Assembly: GCF_022179465.1 (NCBI RefSeq) | Contig: NZ_BPQV01000008.1 | Coordinates: 1-64,000 of the forward strand | Direction: 5' to 3' | Length of the DNA: 64,000 nt | DNA from: Methylobacterium organophilum | GTDB lineage: Bacteria; Pseudomonadota; Alphaproteobacteria; Rhizobiales; Beijerinckiaceae | Shown: positions 1 to 8,000 of the stretch, piece after piece | Layout: each line of letters begins with the position of its first letter | Numbering within the stretch: position 1 is the first letter of the stretch | Program-made: the position numbers and the translations under genes | Notes under the pieces: model-generated | What the model was told of the DNA's origin: nothing | The model's database searches: none | What the model saw: only the letters and a program-made list of their open reading frames with translations

Positions 1-1
1 T

Positions 2-205
2 GCGTGGGCGAATGTGAAGCCGATGCCCAATCGCAAGCAGGTGCTGGCCTTCAGCCCGTTCCTGTACAAGTACCGTAATCTTGTCGAGCGCTTCTTCAGC
101 AAGATCAAACACTTCCGAGCTGTTGCCACACGCTACGACAAGGACCCAGACAACTTCCTCGCCAGCGTCAAGCTCGCAGCCCTGCGGGTCTGGCTGCGAG
201 CTTAA
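2..205 (+). mobile_element. IS5-family transposase, C-terminal end only
   Basis: The frame is open to the left window edge and ends in TAA at 203-205. The visible part contains the C-terminal DDE-transposase signature of the IS5 group: NLVERFFSKIKH followed by RVATRY-like and LASVKLAALRVWLR-like segments, which carry the third acidic catalytic residue (E of VERFF). Transposases of this group are usually 250-300 residues, so about three quarters of the gene lies outside the window or is lost. The inverted-repeat end of the element should lie within a few tens of bases after 205, but I cannot define it without the left end. It marks the boundary of the accessory region that follows. Confidence 0.85.
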
Positions 206-899
206 TGAGTCCGCGCCCTAGGGGGGCAGAATTGGACGCCGATCCCCAGCCTCACGGGGTCAAAGTTGCAGGCCGAAACACAGACGGAGCCGCTGGCGGT
301 GGAGGGCGTGGCCGGACTCTGCGCATCGGCCGCCGCAAGCCGACCCGCGGCGACCGGCATAGCGCCCGCCGCAGATCGATCCGGCGGAACCTCGCTCGGA
401 GGGTCGGCCACGCAGATGTTGGCCGAGGACGGCGGGCCGTCGTCCAATTGCCCCCCTCCGCGGCGCAGCGGAACCGCCAAATCGATCGCCGCCGGAGAAT
501 GGCGGCGGTCCGCCTCAAGAGGCCGTGTGCCGGCCTCTCGAACGGTCGACGGTCGTCGGGATGCCGAGGTCGCACGGCGGCAATGCAGCTTCCGGCATCC
601 TCGAGCGGCTATGCCTCGGGCGATGCGATGTCGTGGCGGCGTGCACGACGAGCTCTTCCGCTGCGGACAGATATGTGATGATTGAGGCATGGAGCGCCGC
701 CATTGCCGTGCCGCGGTCCGGAAGAGACCTGGGTACGACGGTGCACAGGCAGCCGGCGCGTGGTGCGATCCGCAGGCGTCGGGAGATCTGAAGCCCGCGG
801 TCGGCCTCCAGTTCCGGATCCCCTCCGGGTCCGATCGCAGGATGCCGTCCTCCCGCGACACGGACCTACCCGCAGACCTTATCGGGAACATGTCGAAAG
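206..899. other. Intergenic stretch, no gene supported
   Basis: Several overlapping open frames exist on both strands, but none has a plausible signal, domain or codon pattern; they are Arg/Pro-rich, as expected from shadow translation of GC-rich DNA. The right end of the IS element is probably in the first tens of bases. I see no RNA gene or clear terminator. Confidence 0.5.
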
Positions 900-1205
900 A
901 TGTACGATCTTCTGGATTGGCTGGAGCGCCAGCACGACGGCGTGAATACATACAAAGCCCTGCTGCAACGTCTTCGCTCCGACGAAAGGTTGGCCGCGGC
1001 GCATCCGGCCTTCGTCTTCGTCTTGCGGCACCTCGCGGGCAGGATCGTGAGCCTCTACGAGGAGAGTCCATGCGATGCCGAAACGGGAAGTTCGATATTC
1101 GCGACCATGCTCGGCTACGTGAAAGAAATGGAGCGGTTGGAAGGGCGTCCGGCCGCGGAGCGGCTCGCGCTCCTGGACCGCATGGCGCAGATGAAGCTCG
1201 CCTAG
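900..1205 (+). CDS. Small protein of unknown function, OPRTase-associated family (copy A)
   Basis: A 101-residue, mostly alpha-helical soluble protein with no signal peptide or membrane segment. I do not recognise a named domain. It is homologous to the 126-residue protein at 12011-12391. Both share W-x3-Q-x2-GV-x-T-x3-LLQ-x-L near the N-terminus, a central YEE-x-P block and a hydrophobic L-x3-A-x2-L C-terminus (about 20 identities over 100 positions by eye). Each copy sits next to an orotate phosphoribosyltransferase gene: this one 226 nt before the OPRTase at 1432, the other 24 nt after the OPRTase at 11309. The repeated pairing suggests a role tied to orotate metabolism (partner, inhibitor or stabiliser); that is inference. 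The start is ATG at 900 with a weak purine-rich stretch before it. Confidence 0.65.
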   Translation: MYDLLDWLERQHDGVNTYKALLQRLRSDERLAAAHPAFVFVLRHLAGRIVSLYEESPCDAETGSSIFATMLGYVKEMERLEGRPAAERLALLDRMAQMKLA

Positions 1206-1431
1206 CTTCCCTCGGCTTTGAAGCGGCGCGAGGAAAGGCGCATCCGCTCGCGGGAACCATAGGATGTCCAGACCTCCGGATCGGGCGAAGATCTGTGCTT
1301 CGGCGCGATTTGGATCCGTTTGCGGGTTGACGCGGTCTGCCGTCGGCAGGAAGGAACTTCGCCAGGAGATCGGGCCTCTAGCCTCCAGTGCGAATGCGGG
1401 AGGCGTATCCGTCAACGTTGAGAACACGCGC

Positions 1432-2133
1432 ATGGCCATGTCCTTCCTGCCCATCGACCGGAGCCTGATCGCTCGCGAAGCCGCGAAGATGCTTCTGGAA
1501 ATCAGGGCCGTGAATTTCTACGAGAGCAAGCCGTTCATCTTCACGTCTGGCTGGGCGAGCCCGGTCTATATCGACTGCCGCAAGATCATCTCCTATCCGC
1601 GCCTGCGGTCTACCTTGATCGACTTCGCCGCGGCAACGATCGTGCGCGACATCGGCTACGAGTCGATTACGAACATCGCGGGCGGCGAGACTGCCGGTAT
1701 TCCCTTCGCCGCGTGGATTGCCGACCGCCTGATGTTGCCGATGCAGTACGTGCGCAAGAAGGCCAAAGGGTTTGGCCGGAATGCGCAGATCGAGGGCGAG
1801 GTGATTGTGGGCGCCAAGACTCTGCTTGTCGAGGATCTCGCAACGGACGGACGCAGCAAGGTGAACTTCTGTCAGGCTCTCCGGAATTCCGGGGCGGACG
1901 TCGATCACTGTTTCGTATTCTTCTACTACGACATCTTTCCGAAAAGCCGCGAGTTGATGGACGAGCTGGGTGTCCACCTCCACTACCTGACCACGTGGTG
2001 GGACGTCCTCGCCGTCGCGAAGGATAGCGGGCATTTCGAGGGCGCCGTGCTCGACGAAGTCGAAAGCTTTCTGAACGAGCCGGCCAAATGGTCCGCCGCT
2101 CACGGGGGAATTTCAGAGTTTGGTCAGAGCTGA
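1432..2133 (+). CDS. pyrE: Orotate phosphoribosyltransferase (copy 1)
   Basis: A 233-residue protein of the rhizobial-type OPRTase family, which converts orotate and PRPP to OMP and PPi, reversibly. Visible family blocks are [14 protein letters not shown] (substrate loop), [28 protein letters not shown] (flexible catalytic loop) and the PRPP-binding strand-loop [13 protein letters not shown] at about 130-143. The frame is open from 1264, but residues upstream of 1432 are not conserved in the family, so I place the start at ATG 1432 (or 1438). A second OPRTase lies at 11309-11986, so at least one copy is not the housekeeping enzyme. It stands alone behind the small gene at 900 and is followed by a palindromic repeat at 2147. 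Confidence 0.85.
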   Translation: MAMSFLPIDRSLIAREAAKMLLEIRAVNFYESKPFIFTSGWASPVYIDCRKIISYPRLRSTLIDFAAATIVRDIGYESITNIAGGETAGIPFAAWIADRLMLPMQYVRKKAKGFGRNAQIEGEVIVGAKTLLVEDLATDGRSKVNFCQALRNSGADVDHCFVFFYYDIFPKSRELMDELGVHLHYLTTWWDVLAVAKDSGHFEGAVLDEVESFLNEPAKWSAAHGGISEFGQS

Positions 2134-2146
2134 ACCGATCGTCTCG

Positions 2147-2252
2147 TAGAGCATTTTTCCATGATTCCTGGATCACGAAAATGCTCTATCTATTTGATAG
2201 TGACGCATTTTCTTTCGCGGAACCGGCAGCCGCTTCCGCAGAAAACGCTCTA
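2147..2252. repeat. Pair of intergenic palindromes (TAGAGCATTTT type)
   Basis: TAGAGCATTTT (2147-2157) and AAAATGCTCTA (2178-2188) form a perfect 11-bp inverted repeat. A second, imperfect hairpin follows at about 2205-2252, with a TTCGCGGAA/TTCCGC core and again a GCATTTTC/GAAAACGCT outer arm. A related element starts at 6664. The element lies between convergent genes (OPRTase on + and LOG-like on -), where it may act as a bidirectional terminator. The pattern is that of a dispersed REP-like family. Confidence 0.6.
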
Positions 2253-2909
2253 GGCGGGAGCCAGACCCAGGATCTGCAGACAGATGCCTTCCACCGCATC
2301 GGCCGCGTCCGTACAGCGGCGGACGCCGTCGGGCTCGGGGGCGCCCCCCAGAGTGAAGACCGGTCTCCCGAACTGAAGGGCGAAGGCGATCTCCGACAAG
2401 GTGCCGTTGCCTCCCCCGACGGCGATCATGGCGAAGGCCGCCCGGGCGATGAGAGCGTTGCGTGCGACGCCGATACCGGTGGCGAGCGGAATCGTCACGA
2501 AGTCGTTGGCCCCCGAAACATCCCCGTCGGGCAGGAGCCCGACGCTCACACCGCCCGCCCTCGCCACGCCGCGGCAGACGGCCTCCATCACGCCCTCCCG
2601 GCCGCCGCACAGGACCGTCAGTCCGGCACTGGCCAAGCCCATCCCCACGACCTCCGCCGCGGACCTCTGGGCATCGGTGGCGGCTCGCGTTCCCACTACC
2701 GCCACCGGCCAGCGCAGCGGCGAGCCGCTGTCTCGCTGCAGCCAGCGGACCGCCGCCACGGCATCGACGCACTCGCCGTCGTGCCCGGAACCCGCTTCAC
2801 TCCAGCACCGCGTGTCCGGACGGAAGGACCGACCCCGACCGTCCATGAGCAGATTGCGTGTTCTGTCGACGTGGAGCCGCCGTTCGAGGTCGGCCTCGTC
2901 CCCGTTCAC
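2250..2909 (-). CDS. LOG-like / TIGR00725-type nucleotide phosphoribohydrolase family protein
   Basis: A 219-residue Rossmann-type protein of the LOG/DprA-like superfamily. It has a VAVVGTR strand-turn at about 70, a TVLCGGREGVMEAVCRGVARAGG helix region at about 97-119 and the nucleotide-binding GGGNGTLSE block (family consensus GGxGTxxE) at about 165. LOG enzymes cleave nucleoside 5'-monophosphates into base and ribose-5-phosphate; some relatives are only putative cofactor carriers. The N-terminal 65 residues lack recognisable motifs. It starts with GTG at 2909, inside the stop of the regulator upstream (GTGA overlap), so the two are translationally coupled. In this island it could release a base from a nucleotide, but the substrate is unknown. 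Confidence 0.7.
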   Translation of the reverse strand: MNGDEADLERRLHVDRTRNLLMDGRGRSFRPDTRCWSEAGSGHDGECVDAVAAVRWLQRDSGSPLRWPVAVVGTRAATDAQRSAAEVVGMGLASAGLTVLCGGREGVMEAVCRGVARAGGVSVGLLPDGDVSGANDFVTIPLATGIGVARNALIARAAFAMIAVGGGNGTLSEIAFALQFGRPVFTLGGAPEPDGVRRCTDAADAVEGICLQILGLAPA

Positions 2910-3820
2910 GAGGCGCGCTGCAGGCGGACGGAATCCGGTTCCCCGGATCGATCGAGAACCGTCCGCAGGAGCGCAACGGCATCCGACCCCTTGTGAGCTC
3001 TTTGCCAGAGATCGGCGGTCAGGGACTCATAGAGACGGACCGGTTCCTCGTCGGCGGTCAAGGTCGCGACGCCGGTGCGGATGTTCGGAAGCTCGCCGCC
3101 GAGGCGGAACGGACTGAGGCCGACCATCGTGCGGCGGCTGCCTTTGAAGAGCTGGAAGGTGACGTTCGGCAACGTTTCCTCGATCAAAGCGATCTGCACC
3201 CCCATGGGCTCGCTCTCGATGAGGCGCAGAAGATGCTCAATTTCCAATCGAGCCGCGATCCGGCGACGCGCCAGTTCGTCCTCCGGCAGATCGAAGCGCC
3301 CCACGACGCCGAGGCGGAGGAAACGTTCGATTTCCGGAACCGTCACGAAGTTGACGACACTAAAATGCCTCGTCCTCCGCGCGGCCTTGCGCTCGTTCAG
3401 AACCGCTATCACCGCGTCGATTTCATCGGACTGCTTTTCACTCGGACCCTCAGGGCCGAGCGATTCGACCAACATCTTCCGCAAATGATCTTTGTATTGA
3501 TCGGATGATAACAGGTAAGAAATCGGCGGAAAATGGGCTATGACTTGATCGGACTCTTCTTCGACCTGACGCATGCGCTCAAAATATCCGAGCGCACTGG
3601 AATAGTACTCAACACCGACTCCCAAAAGGGATGCCATCGACGTGCCCAGCACGGTCGAAAGGCGATCAAGCGTTTCGATTTTGATCACCTCACCGGCTTC
3701 GATCTTGTAGACGAGTGCGCGGGACACTCCGAGATCCCTGGCCAGCTCCTCGGCAGTGCGGCCGCTACCGATGCGATAAGCACGTAGGCGCCTTCCGATC
3801 TCTTCGAACACAGTCGCCAT
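2906..3820 (-). CDS. XRE-family transcriptional regulator
   Basis: A 304-residue protein with an N-terminal lambda-repressor-type HTH (about residues 5-65: RLRAYRIGSGRTAEELARDLGVSR as helices 1-3, then a GEVIKIETLDRLSTVLG helix). A roughly 230-residue C-terminal part without a recognised motif probably senses a ligand or mediates oligomerisation. The start ATG at 3820 is preceded on the minus strand by GGGCAAGGAT, a good ribosome-binding site that lies in a tandem 18-bp repeat. It is divergent from the MFS transporter gene at 4269, the usual position for a local regulator. It likely controls the transporter and perhaps the pyrK-D operon, with an orotate-like effector; this is inference. Confidence 0.85.
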   Translation of the reverse strand: MATVFEEIGRRLRAYRIGSGRTAEELARDLGVSRALVYKIEAGEVIKIETLDRLSTVLGTSMASLLGVGVEYYSSALGYFERMRQVEEESDQVIAHFPPISYLLSSDQYKDHLRKMLVESLGPEGPSEKQSDEIDAVIAVLNERKAARRTRHFSVVNFVTVPEIERFLRLGVVGRFDLPEDELARRRIAARLEIEHLLRLIESEPMGVQIALIEETLPNVTFQLFKGSRRTMVGLSPFRLGGELPNIRTGVATLTADEEPVRLYESLTADLWQRAHKGSDAVALLRTVLDRSGEPDSVRLQRAS

Positions 3821-4268
3821 CCATCCTTGCCCAGGTGCCTCGCCTTGCCCAGGTGTCTCGAAAAATAGACTTCAGGGGTTGAACAGGCAAGGTCGATGAG
3901 CCGTCGCATGGCACCCGCCGCGACGCAGCCTTGTTGCACAAATTTCCTGCATGTCCATCAAGCGCGCATGTAATTTACGCATGGCTCAGGCCCTATTTGC
4001 GGAAATCGGCAGCAGAGATCCGACTTGTGCGCATATCTCACTGTTGCGGTGCAATAAAAATAGGTGGGCTGACCACCTCGCGTGCATCCACATTTATAGA
4101 TCTGTCTTGAAATATATACTCGTCCGTGACACTCAAAAACGGACCGGCGGACGACGTCTCCGCTGGATCGGAACCGCCATACAGCCCGGGAAAAGTGGTC
4201 GGCGCGGCACAGCCGCGCGAGCCGATGCGGCGTCGGAACCTCCGCAGGCACCGGGCAGGGAGCATCAG
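3821..4268. promoter_or_regulatory. Divergent control region between XRE regulator and MFS transporter
   Basis: This 448-bp region is locally AT-richer than its surroundings and holds no convincing gene. Two short dyads with the same architecture are visible: TTGTTGCACAA at 3931-3941 and TTGCGGTGCAA at 4044-4054 (pattern TTG-N5-CAA). They are candidate operators for the adjacent XRE protein. A TATATA-containing stretch at about 4108-4116 could supply a -10 element for the transporter. An AGGGAG ribosome-binding site lies directly before ATG 4269. Confidence 0.35.
3825..3860 (-). repeat. 18-bp tandem direct repeat containing the regulator's ribosome-binding site
   Basis: CCTTGCCCAGGTGCCTCG (3825-3842) is immediately followed by a 17/18 identical copy (3843-3860). 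Read on the minus strand, each copy ends in GGGCAAGG. The copy nearer the ATG at 3820 provides the Shine-Dalgarno sequence, and the other is a duplicate 18 nt upstream. It could be a simple slippage duplication or a pair of binding sites for autoregulation. Confidence 0.6.
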
Positions 4269-5522
4269 ATGACACGCACCTTGCCAGCCGAAGAGGCTGT
4301 ATCCACGCCCGGGCTACTGCCGGAGAACGTCGACACAACCGCCCGCAAGGCCCTGGTCGGCTCGGCCCTCGGCTATGCGATGGACGGCTTCGATCTTCTG
4401 ATCCTCGGCTTCATGCTCAAGGTGATCGCCGCCGATCTCGGCCTCAGCCAGTCGGAAGGCGCATCCCTGGTGACGGCGACGCTGGTCGGCTCCGTCATGG
4501 GCGGCCTTCTGTTCGGCATGCTTTCGGATCGCATCGGCCGTGTGAAGGTCCTCACCTGGACGATCATCCTGTTCGCCGTCTTCACCGGCCTCTGCGCCCT
4601 AGCGCAGGGCTATTGGGATCTTCTCGCGTACCGCACGATCGCAGGCCTCGGACTCGGCGGCGAATTCGGGATCGGCATGGCCCTCGTGGCCGAAACGTGG
4701 CCGGCCTCCAAGCGCGCGAGAGCCTCATCCTACGTCGGCCTCGGCTGGCAGTTCGGCGTCCTGAGCGCCGCCCTCGTGACGCCCCTTCTTCTGCCGCACA
4801 TCGGCTGGCGAGGCATGTTCGCGATCGGCGTCCTGCCTGCGGTCATCGCCTACTTCATTCGGCACTCGCTTCATGAGCCGGATGTCTTCGTTGATCGCCA
4901 GCATCGTCAGGCCGCGCCGCGCCTGCCGCTGAAGCTACTGGTCAAGGATGCCGAGACAACCAAGCTGAGCCTGGGAATGGTCATTCTCTGCTCAGTGCAG
5001 AACTTCGGCTATTTCGGCGTGATGATCTGGTTGCCGAACTACCTCTCGACCCGGTTTGGCTATGGCCTCGCTCAATCGGCGACTTGGACGAGCGTGACGA
5101 TTGCCGGCATGGCCACCGGCATCTTCGTCTTCGGACACGTGGCCGACCGGATTGGCCGGCGCCCCGCCTTCCTGACCTACATGATCGGCGCCGCCGTGAT
5201 GGTCGTTCTCTACTCGCGACTGACCGACGCGGCCGCCCTTCTCGTTGCCGGAGCGGTCATGGGCTTCTTCGTGAACGGCATGCTCGGAGGCTACGGGGCG
5301 CTCATCAGCGAACTCTATCCCACCGCTGCCCGGGCGACGGCGCAGAACGTCCTCTTCAACCTCGGACGCGCCGTTGGCGGCCTGGGTCCCGTGGCGGTCG
5401 GCGCGATTGCGACAGCATACGGTTTCAACACCGCGATCAGCCTCCTGTCGCTGCTGTACGTGCTCGACATCTTCGCTCTCCTCTTCCTCATCCCTGAGCG
5501 GCGGGGTGTCGAGCTGACCTGA
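4269..5522 (+). CDS. MFS transporter, metabolite:H+ symporter (AAHS-like)
   Basis: A 417-residue, 12-helix major-facilitator protein. It has the DGFD motif in TM1 (about residues 38-41), as seen in aromatic/organic-acid:H+ symporters, the MFS signature GMLSDRIGR between TM2 and TM3, and its repeat GHVADRIGRR between TM8 and TM9. Family members import monocarboxylated aromatic or heteroaromatic anions. In this setting (class 1B dihydroorotate dehydrogenase, dihydroorotase and OPRTase downstream) orotate, a heteroaromatic carboxylate, is the obvious candidate; this is inference. The frame is open upstream, but the start is set at ATG 4269 because of a good RBS and because the conserved protein begins there. 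It is divergent from the XRE gene. Confidence 0.85.
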   Translation: MTRTLPAEEAVSTPGLLPENVDTTARKALVGSALGYAMDGFDLLILGFMLKVIAADLGLSQSEGASLVTATLVGSVMGGLLFGMLSDRIGRVKVLTWTIILFAVFTGLCALAQGYWDLLAYRTIAGLGLGGEFGIGMALVAETWPASKRARASSYVGLGWQFGVLSAALVTPLLLPHIGWRGMFAIGVLPAVIAYFIRHSLHEPDVFVDRQHRQAAPRLPLKLLVKDAETTKLSLGMVILCSVQNFGYFGVMIWLPNYLSTRFGYGLAQSATWTSVTIAGMATGIFVFGHVADRIGRRPAFLTYMIGAAVMVVLYSRLTDAAALLVAGAVMGFFVNGMLGGYGALISELYPTAARATAQNVLFNLGRAVGGLGPVAVGAIATAYGFNTAISLLSLLYVLDIFALLFLIPERRGVELT

Positions 5523-5536
5523 CGTCGAACCGGAGC

Positions 5537-5565
5537 GGTCGATCCCGCGGGACGCGCGATCGACC
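5537..5565. terminator. Hairpin after the MFS gene
   Basis: GGTCGATC (5537-5544) and GATCGACC (5558-5565) form a perfect 8-bp stem with a 13-nt GC-rich loop, 14 nt after the MFS stop. There is no T-run, so it could be an attenuator, a processing site or a Rho-dependent end. Confidence 0.35.
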
Positions 5566-5715
5566 CGGTGCGGCGGGCCGCCTGCGGGATCGAAGGCCGC
5601 TCCCTTGGACGAACCGGTGCGGTTGAGCCAAGCCGCGCACCGGCTCCGACAGTATTTCCCCCTGAATAAACAGCACTCCCAAGTCCAATTCCCTTATGAG
5701 GGGCACGATATATCC

Positions 5716-6666
5716 ATGAAGCGGATGATTCTTGGAGCCGGCTTCGGTCTCGCAGCGATCGTAGCGGCTCAAGCGGCAGATGCGCCCGCCCCCGTCCACA
5801 CACCCGACGCACCGGCGCCGTCCTTCTTCGTCTTCTCGGATACGACGGCCGGCTACCGCTTCCTCGACGATTCCCGCGAGCCCGGCCTCCGCGCCGTGAA
5901 AGGCGATCCGCGCGAGGGCAGAGGTGTGCCGAAGAATATCACCTTCTTCACGCACGCGGACAACTTCGGCTACGGCACCAACTTTGTGAATATCGATGTC
6001 ATCAAGTCCGGATCGCAGGATCCGACCGGATTTGCCTTTCCGAACAATCGTATCCAGACCGGCGTCGGGGCGACAGAGGTCTATGCCGTCTACCGCGGAT
6101 CGCTGAGCGGAAACGCATTCACCGCGCCGAAAACCTTCGCTGTACCTGGCCTGATCAAAGACTTTTCATTGTCCTACGGTTTCGATCTGAATGGAAAGGA
6201 TACCGCCTTTGGGCCACGCAAGCGCGTTGGAGTGACCGGCTTGGTGTTTGCCCTCGACGTGCCGGCAGGCTTCATCAACGTGGCAGTGCATGCCTACAAA
6301 GAGTTCAACCGCAATGGCATCGTCGTAGAACCCATGCGTAGCGTGGAGTTCAATCTCGTCCCAGAGTTCGAGATCAGCTATAATATTCCGCTGGCATTCA
6401 CCGGCTTGCCGCTTCGTCTTGCCGGGTTCAGCAACATCGTTTTGCCGAAGGGGCGCAACGGTTTCGGACAAGCGACAGAGACGGAGTGGTTGTCGCGCTC
6501 GAATCTCCTTTTCGATCTTGGGAAATACTTCTATAACCAGCCGAACCGCCTTGAGGCCTTTATCGGCTTCCAGTATTGGAGAAACAAGTTCGGAGAGGAC
6601 CAGAGGTACCGCATCGGAGCCGAGTCCAAGAACATCCAGGCTGGCTTCATCATTCACGCCTTCTAG
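5716..6666 (+). CDS. Tsx-like (nucleoside-specific channel family) outer-membrane protein
   Basis: A 316-residue protein with a signal peptide (about residues 1-21, cut after AQA) and a predominantly beta-strand remainder ending in aromatic F, as in outer-membrane barrels. The pattern TFFTHADNFGYGTNF followed by a VYAVYRGSLSG strand and the YWRNKFGED strand near the C-terminus resemble Tsx-like/OmpK channels, which pass nucleosides and related small solutes. The start ATG 5716 is preceded by GAGGGG, and the signal peptide begins there; upstream in-frame residues are not membrane-protein-like. Placed between a symporter and pyrimidine enzymes, it plausibly brings orotate or nucleosides across the outer membrane. 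Family assignment is by eye. Confidence 0.7.
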   Translation: MKRMILGAGFGLAAIVAAQAADAPAPVHTPDAPAPSFFVFSDTTAGYRFLDDSREPGLRAVKGDPREGRGVPKNITFFTHADNFGYGTNFVNIDVIKSGSQDPTGFAFPNNRIQTGVGATEVYAVYRGSLSGNAFTAPKTFAVPGLIKDFSLSYGFDLNGKDTAFGPRKRVGVTGLVFALDVPAGFINVAVHAYKEFNRNGIVVEPMRSVEFNLVPEFEISYNIPLAFTGLPLRLAGFSNIVLPKGRNGFGQATETEWLSRSNLLFDLGKYFYNQPNRLEAFIGFQYWRNKFGEDQRYRIGAESKNIQAGFIIHAF

Positions 6667-6707
6667 AGCATTTTCCGCGGAAGTGGTGCTGCTTCCGCGG
6701 GAGAAAA
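6664..6707. repeat. Palindromic repeat overlapping the OMP stop codon
   Basis: TAGAGCATTTT (starting in the TAG stop of the OMP gene) is followed by CCGCGGAAG (6675-6683) and CTTCCGCGG (6692-6700), a perfect 9-bp stem. It shares its start and its TTCCGCGG core with the elements at 2147-2252. It probably ends transcription of the OMP gene or stabilises its 3' end. Confidence 0.6.
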
Positions 6708-7130
6708 AGCGGCTCTCGCGCAGCTTACAAAACCCTTGATCACCGGGCGTTCTGTCTCTGATAGCGACAGCGCAGCGGGAGTTCTGTGAGCGAGACTGGG
6801 AGCCGTGCCCGCCCAGATTGGGTTGGGTCACGTCTCCAGGTTCGTACCATCACGCTTTCGTTCGACGAACCGGCTCCGTTTCGTCGAAAAGTGCGCCAGA
6901 GGCGGGTTCGCCAGGACGGCTGTGCGCGACGGACAAACGGATGACTCGCCGCGCCCGCCGCGTCTAAAAAAAAAGAAATGTCCTTGTATTTATACGGCGC
7001 CCTGTCACAATCATTGGGCGCGTCGGTGCGTCCTCCCCCTGCCGCGGATCCTTCGAAAGGGCTGCGCTGCGCCCTTTGATCGAAGCGCTGCCGACAGGCC
7101 GGCCTTCCGCTGCGAACTCCGAGCAAGTCG
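6667..7130 (+). promoter_or_regulatory. Long leader/promoter region before pyrK
   Basis: 464 bp without a supported gene. It contains a small dyad CGACGAA/TTCGTCG (6863-6869 and 6880-6886, followed by AAAA). There is also a nine-A run (6966-6974) and a weak sigma70-like pair TTGTAT (6984-6989) and CACAAT (7006-7011) with 16-bp spacing. The position makes it the likely promoter of the pyrK-D-M20-pyrC-pyrE operon. No known riboswitch fold is evident to me. Confidence 0.3.
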
Positions 7131-8000
7131 ATGACCGAGATCGCCCCACCTATCGAATCGTCAATGCATCCGCTCCCGGGGATCATGGGCGGCACATGCT
7201 GGTCGCCTACGATCGTCGCCGAACCTGCCGACATCATCCGAAACGATCCGGTGAATGCGGAGTATCGGCACCTCGTTGTGCGCTGCGGCCAGATCGCAGC
7301 CGCTGCGCAGCCAGGACAGTTCTTCCAACTGCTCTGCCCCCATCCGCTCGGCGAGCAGCCTTATCTCCGCAGACCGATGAGCTTGTACGGTGCCGATCCC
7401 GCTCAGGGCGAGGTCGAGTTCCTCTACAAGGTCACCGGTGCGGGTACGCGTGGTCTCGCAACCCTGAAAGCCGGTGAGCGCCTCGACATCATGGGGCCCC
7501 TCGGTGTCGGCTTTACCCTCGACCCTTCCTGGCGGCACATCGTGGCCGTGGGACGTGGCGCCGGTCTCGCGACCCTGGCGCCGCTCGCGCAGGCCGCGAA
7601 AGCAAAAGGAATCGCTGTCACCGCCCTGTTCAGCGCACGCCGAACCGAGTTGCTCCTCTCTGTCGATCTGTTCCGGTCTCACGGTGCGGACGTCGTCTGT
7701 GTGACGGACGCGGAAAGCACCAGCGGGCCCGCCAATGTCGAGAGGATCCTGCGTGGGCTGATCAAGGAGGATCGCTGCGACGCCTTCTTCACCTGCGGAT
7801 CGAGCCGGCTGATGCGCGTTCAGCAGCGACTCGCCCGTGAATTTGGAATTCCCGGCCAAGTCGCCATGGAACAGCAGATGGCCTGCGGCATCGGCCTCTG
7901 CTACTGCTGTGTCCGCGATTTCAATGTCGGAGGAGAAATAATTCATCGGCGTGTTTGCTGGGACGGGCCTGTATTCGATCTCCAGGAGGCGCTGCCTTGA
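7131..8000 (+). CDS. pyrK: Dihydroorotate dehydrogenase B, electron-transfer subunit
   Basis: A 289-residue ferredoxin-reductase-type protein that passes electrons between NAD(H) and the FMN subunit PyrD through FAD and a 2Fe-2S cluster. Visible features are the FAD-binding RRPMSLYG block (about 82-89), a glycine-rich nucleotide-binding segment VGRGAGLATLAPL (about 140) and, near the C-terminus, C252-x4-C257-x2-C260-x15-C276, the 2Fe-2S ligands of PyrK proteins. The start is uncertain: ATG 7131, 7164 or 7185 are possible. The gene ends in TGA at 7998-8000, overlapping the TTG start of pyrD, which marks tight coupling. Type 1B enzymes are typical of Gram-positives and of anaerobic orotate degraders; alphaproteobacteria normally use the quinone-linked class 2 enzyme. 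Confidence 0.92.
   Translation: MTEIAPPIESSMHPLPGIMGGTCWSPTIVAEPADIIRNDPVNAEYRHLVVRCGQIAAAAQPGQFFQLLCPHPLGEQPYLRRPMSLYGADPAQGEVEFLYKVTGAGTRGLATLKAGERLDIMGPLGVGFTLDPSWRHIVAVGRGAGLATLAPLAQAAKAKGIAVTALFSARRTELLLSVDLFRSHGADVVCVTDAESTSGPANVERILRGLIKEDRCDAFFTCGSSRLMRVQQRLAREFGIPGQVAMEQQMACGIGLCYCCVRDFNVGGEIIHRRVCWDGPVFDLQEALP

Noticed and set aside
202-1260. A 352-residue minus-strand frame over the first kilobase
   Set aside because: Arg/Pro/Ser-rich translation without motifs that overlaps the small plus-strand gene at 900, which has a homologue in the window.
1264-1431. N-terminal extension of the first OPRTase from ATG 1264
   Set aside because: The extra 56 residues do not match the OPRTase family, whereas the protein from 1432 aligns with family N-termini.
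3951-4268. Extended N-terminus of the MFS protein
   Set aside because: About 106 extra residues are not transporter-like and cover the divergent control region; ATG 4269 has an RBS and gives the family start.
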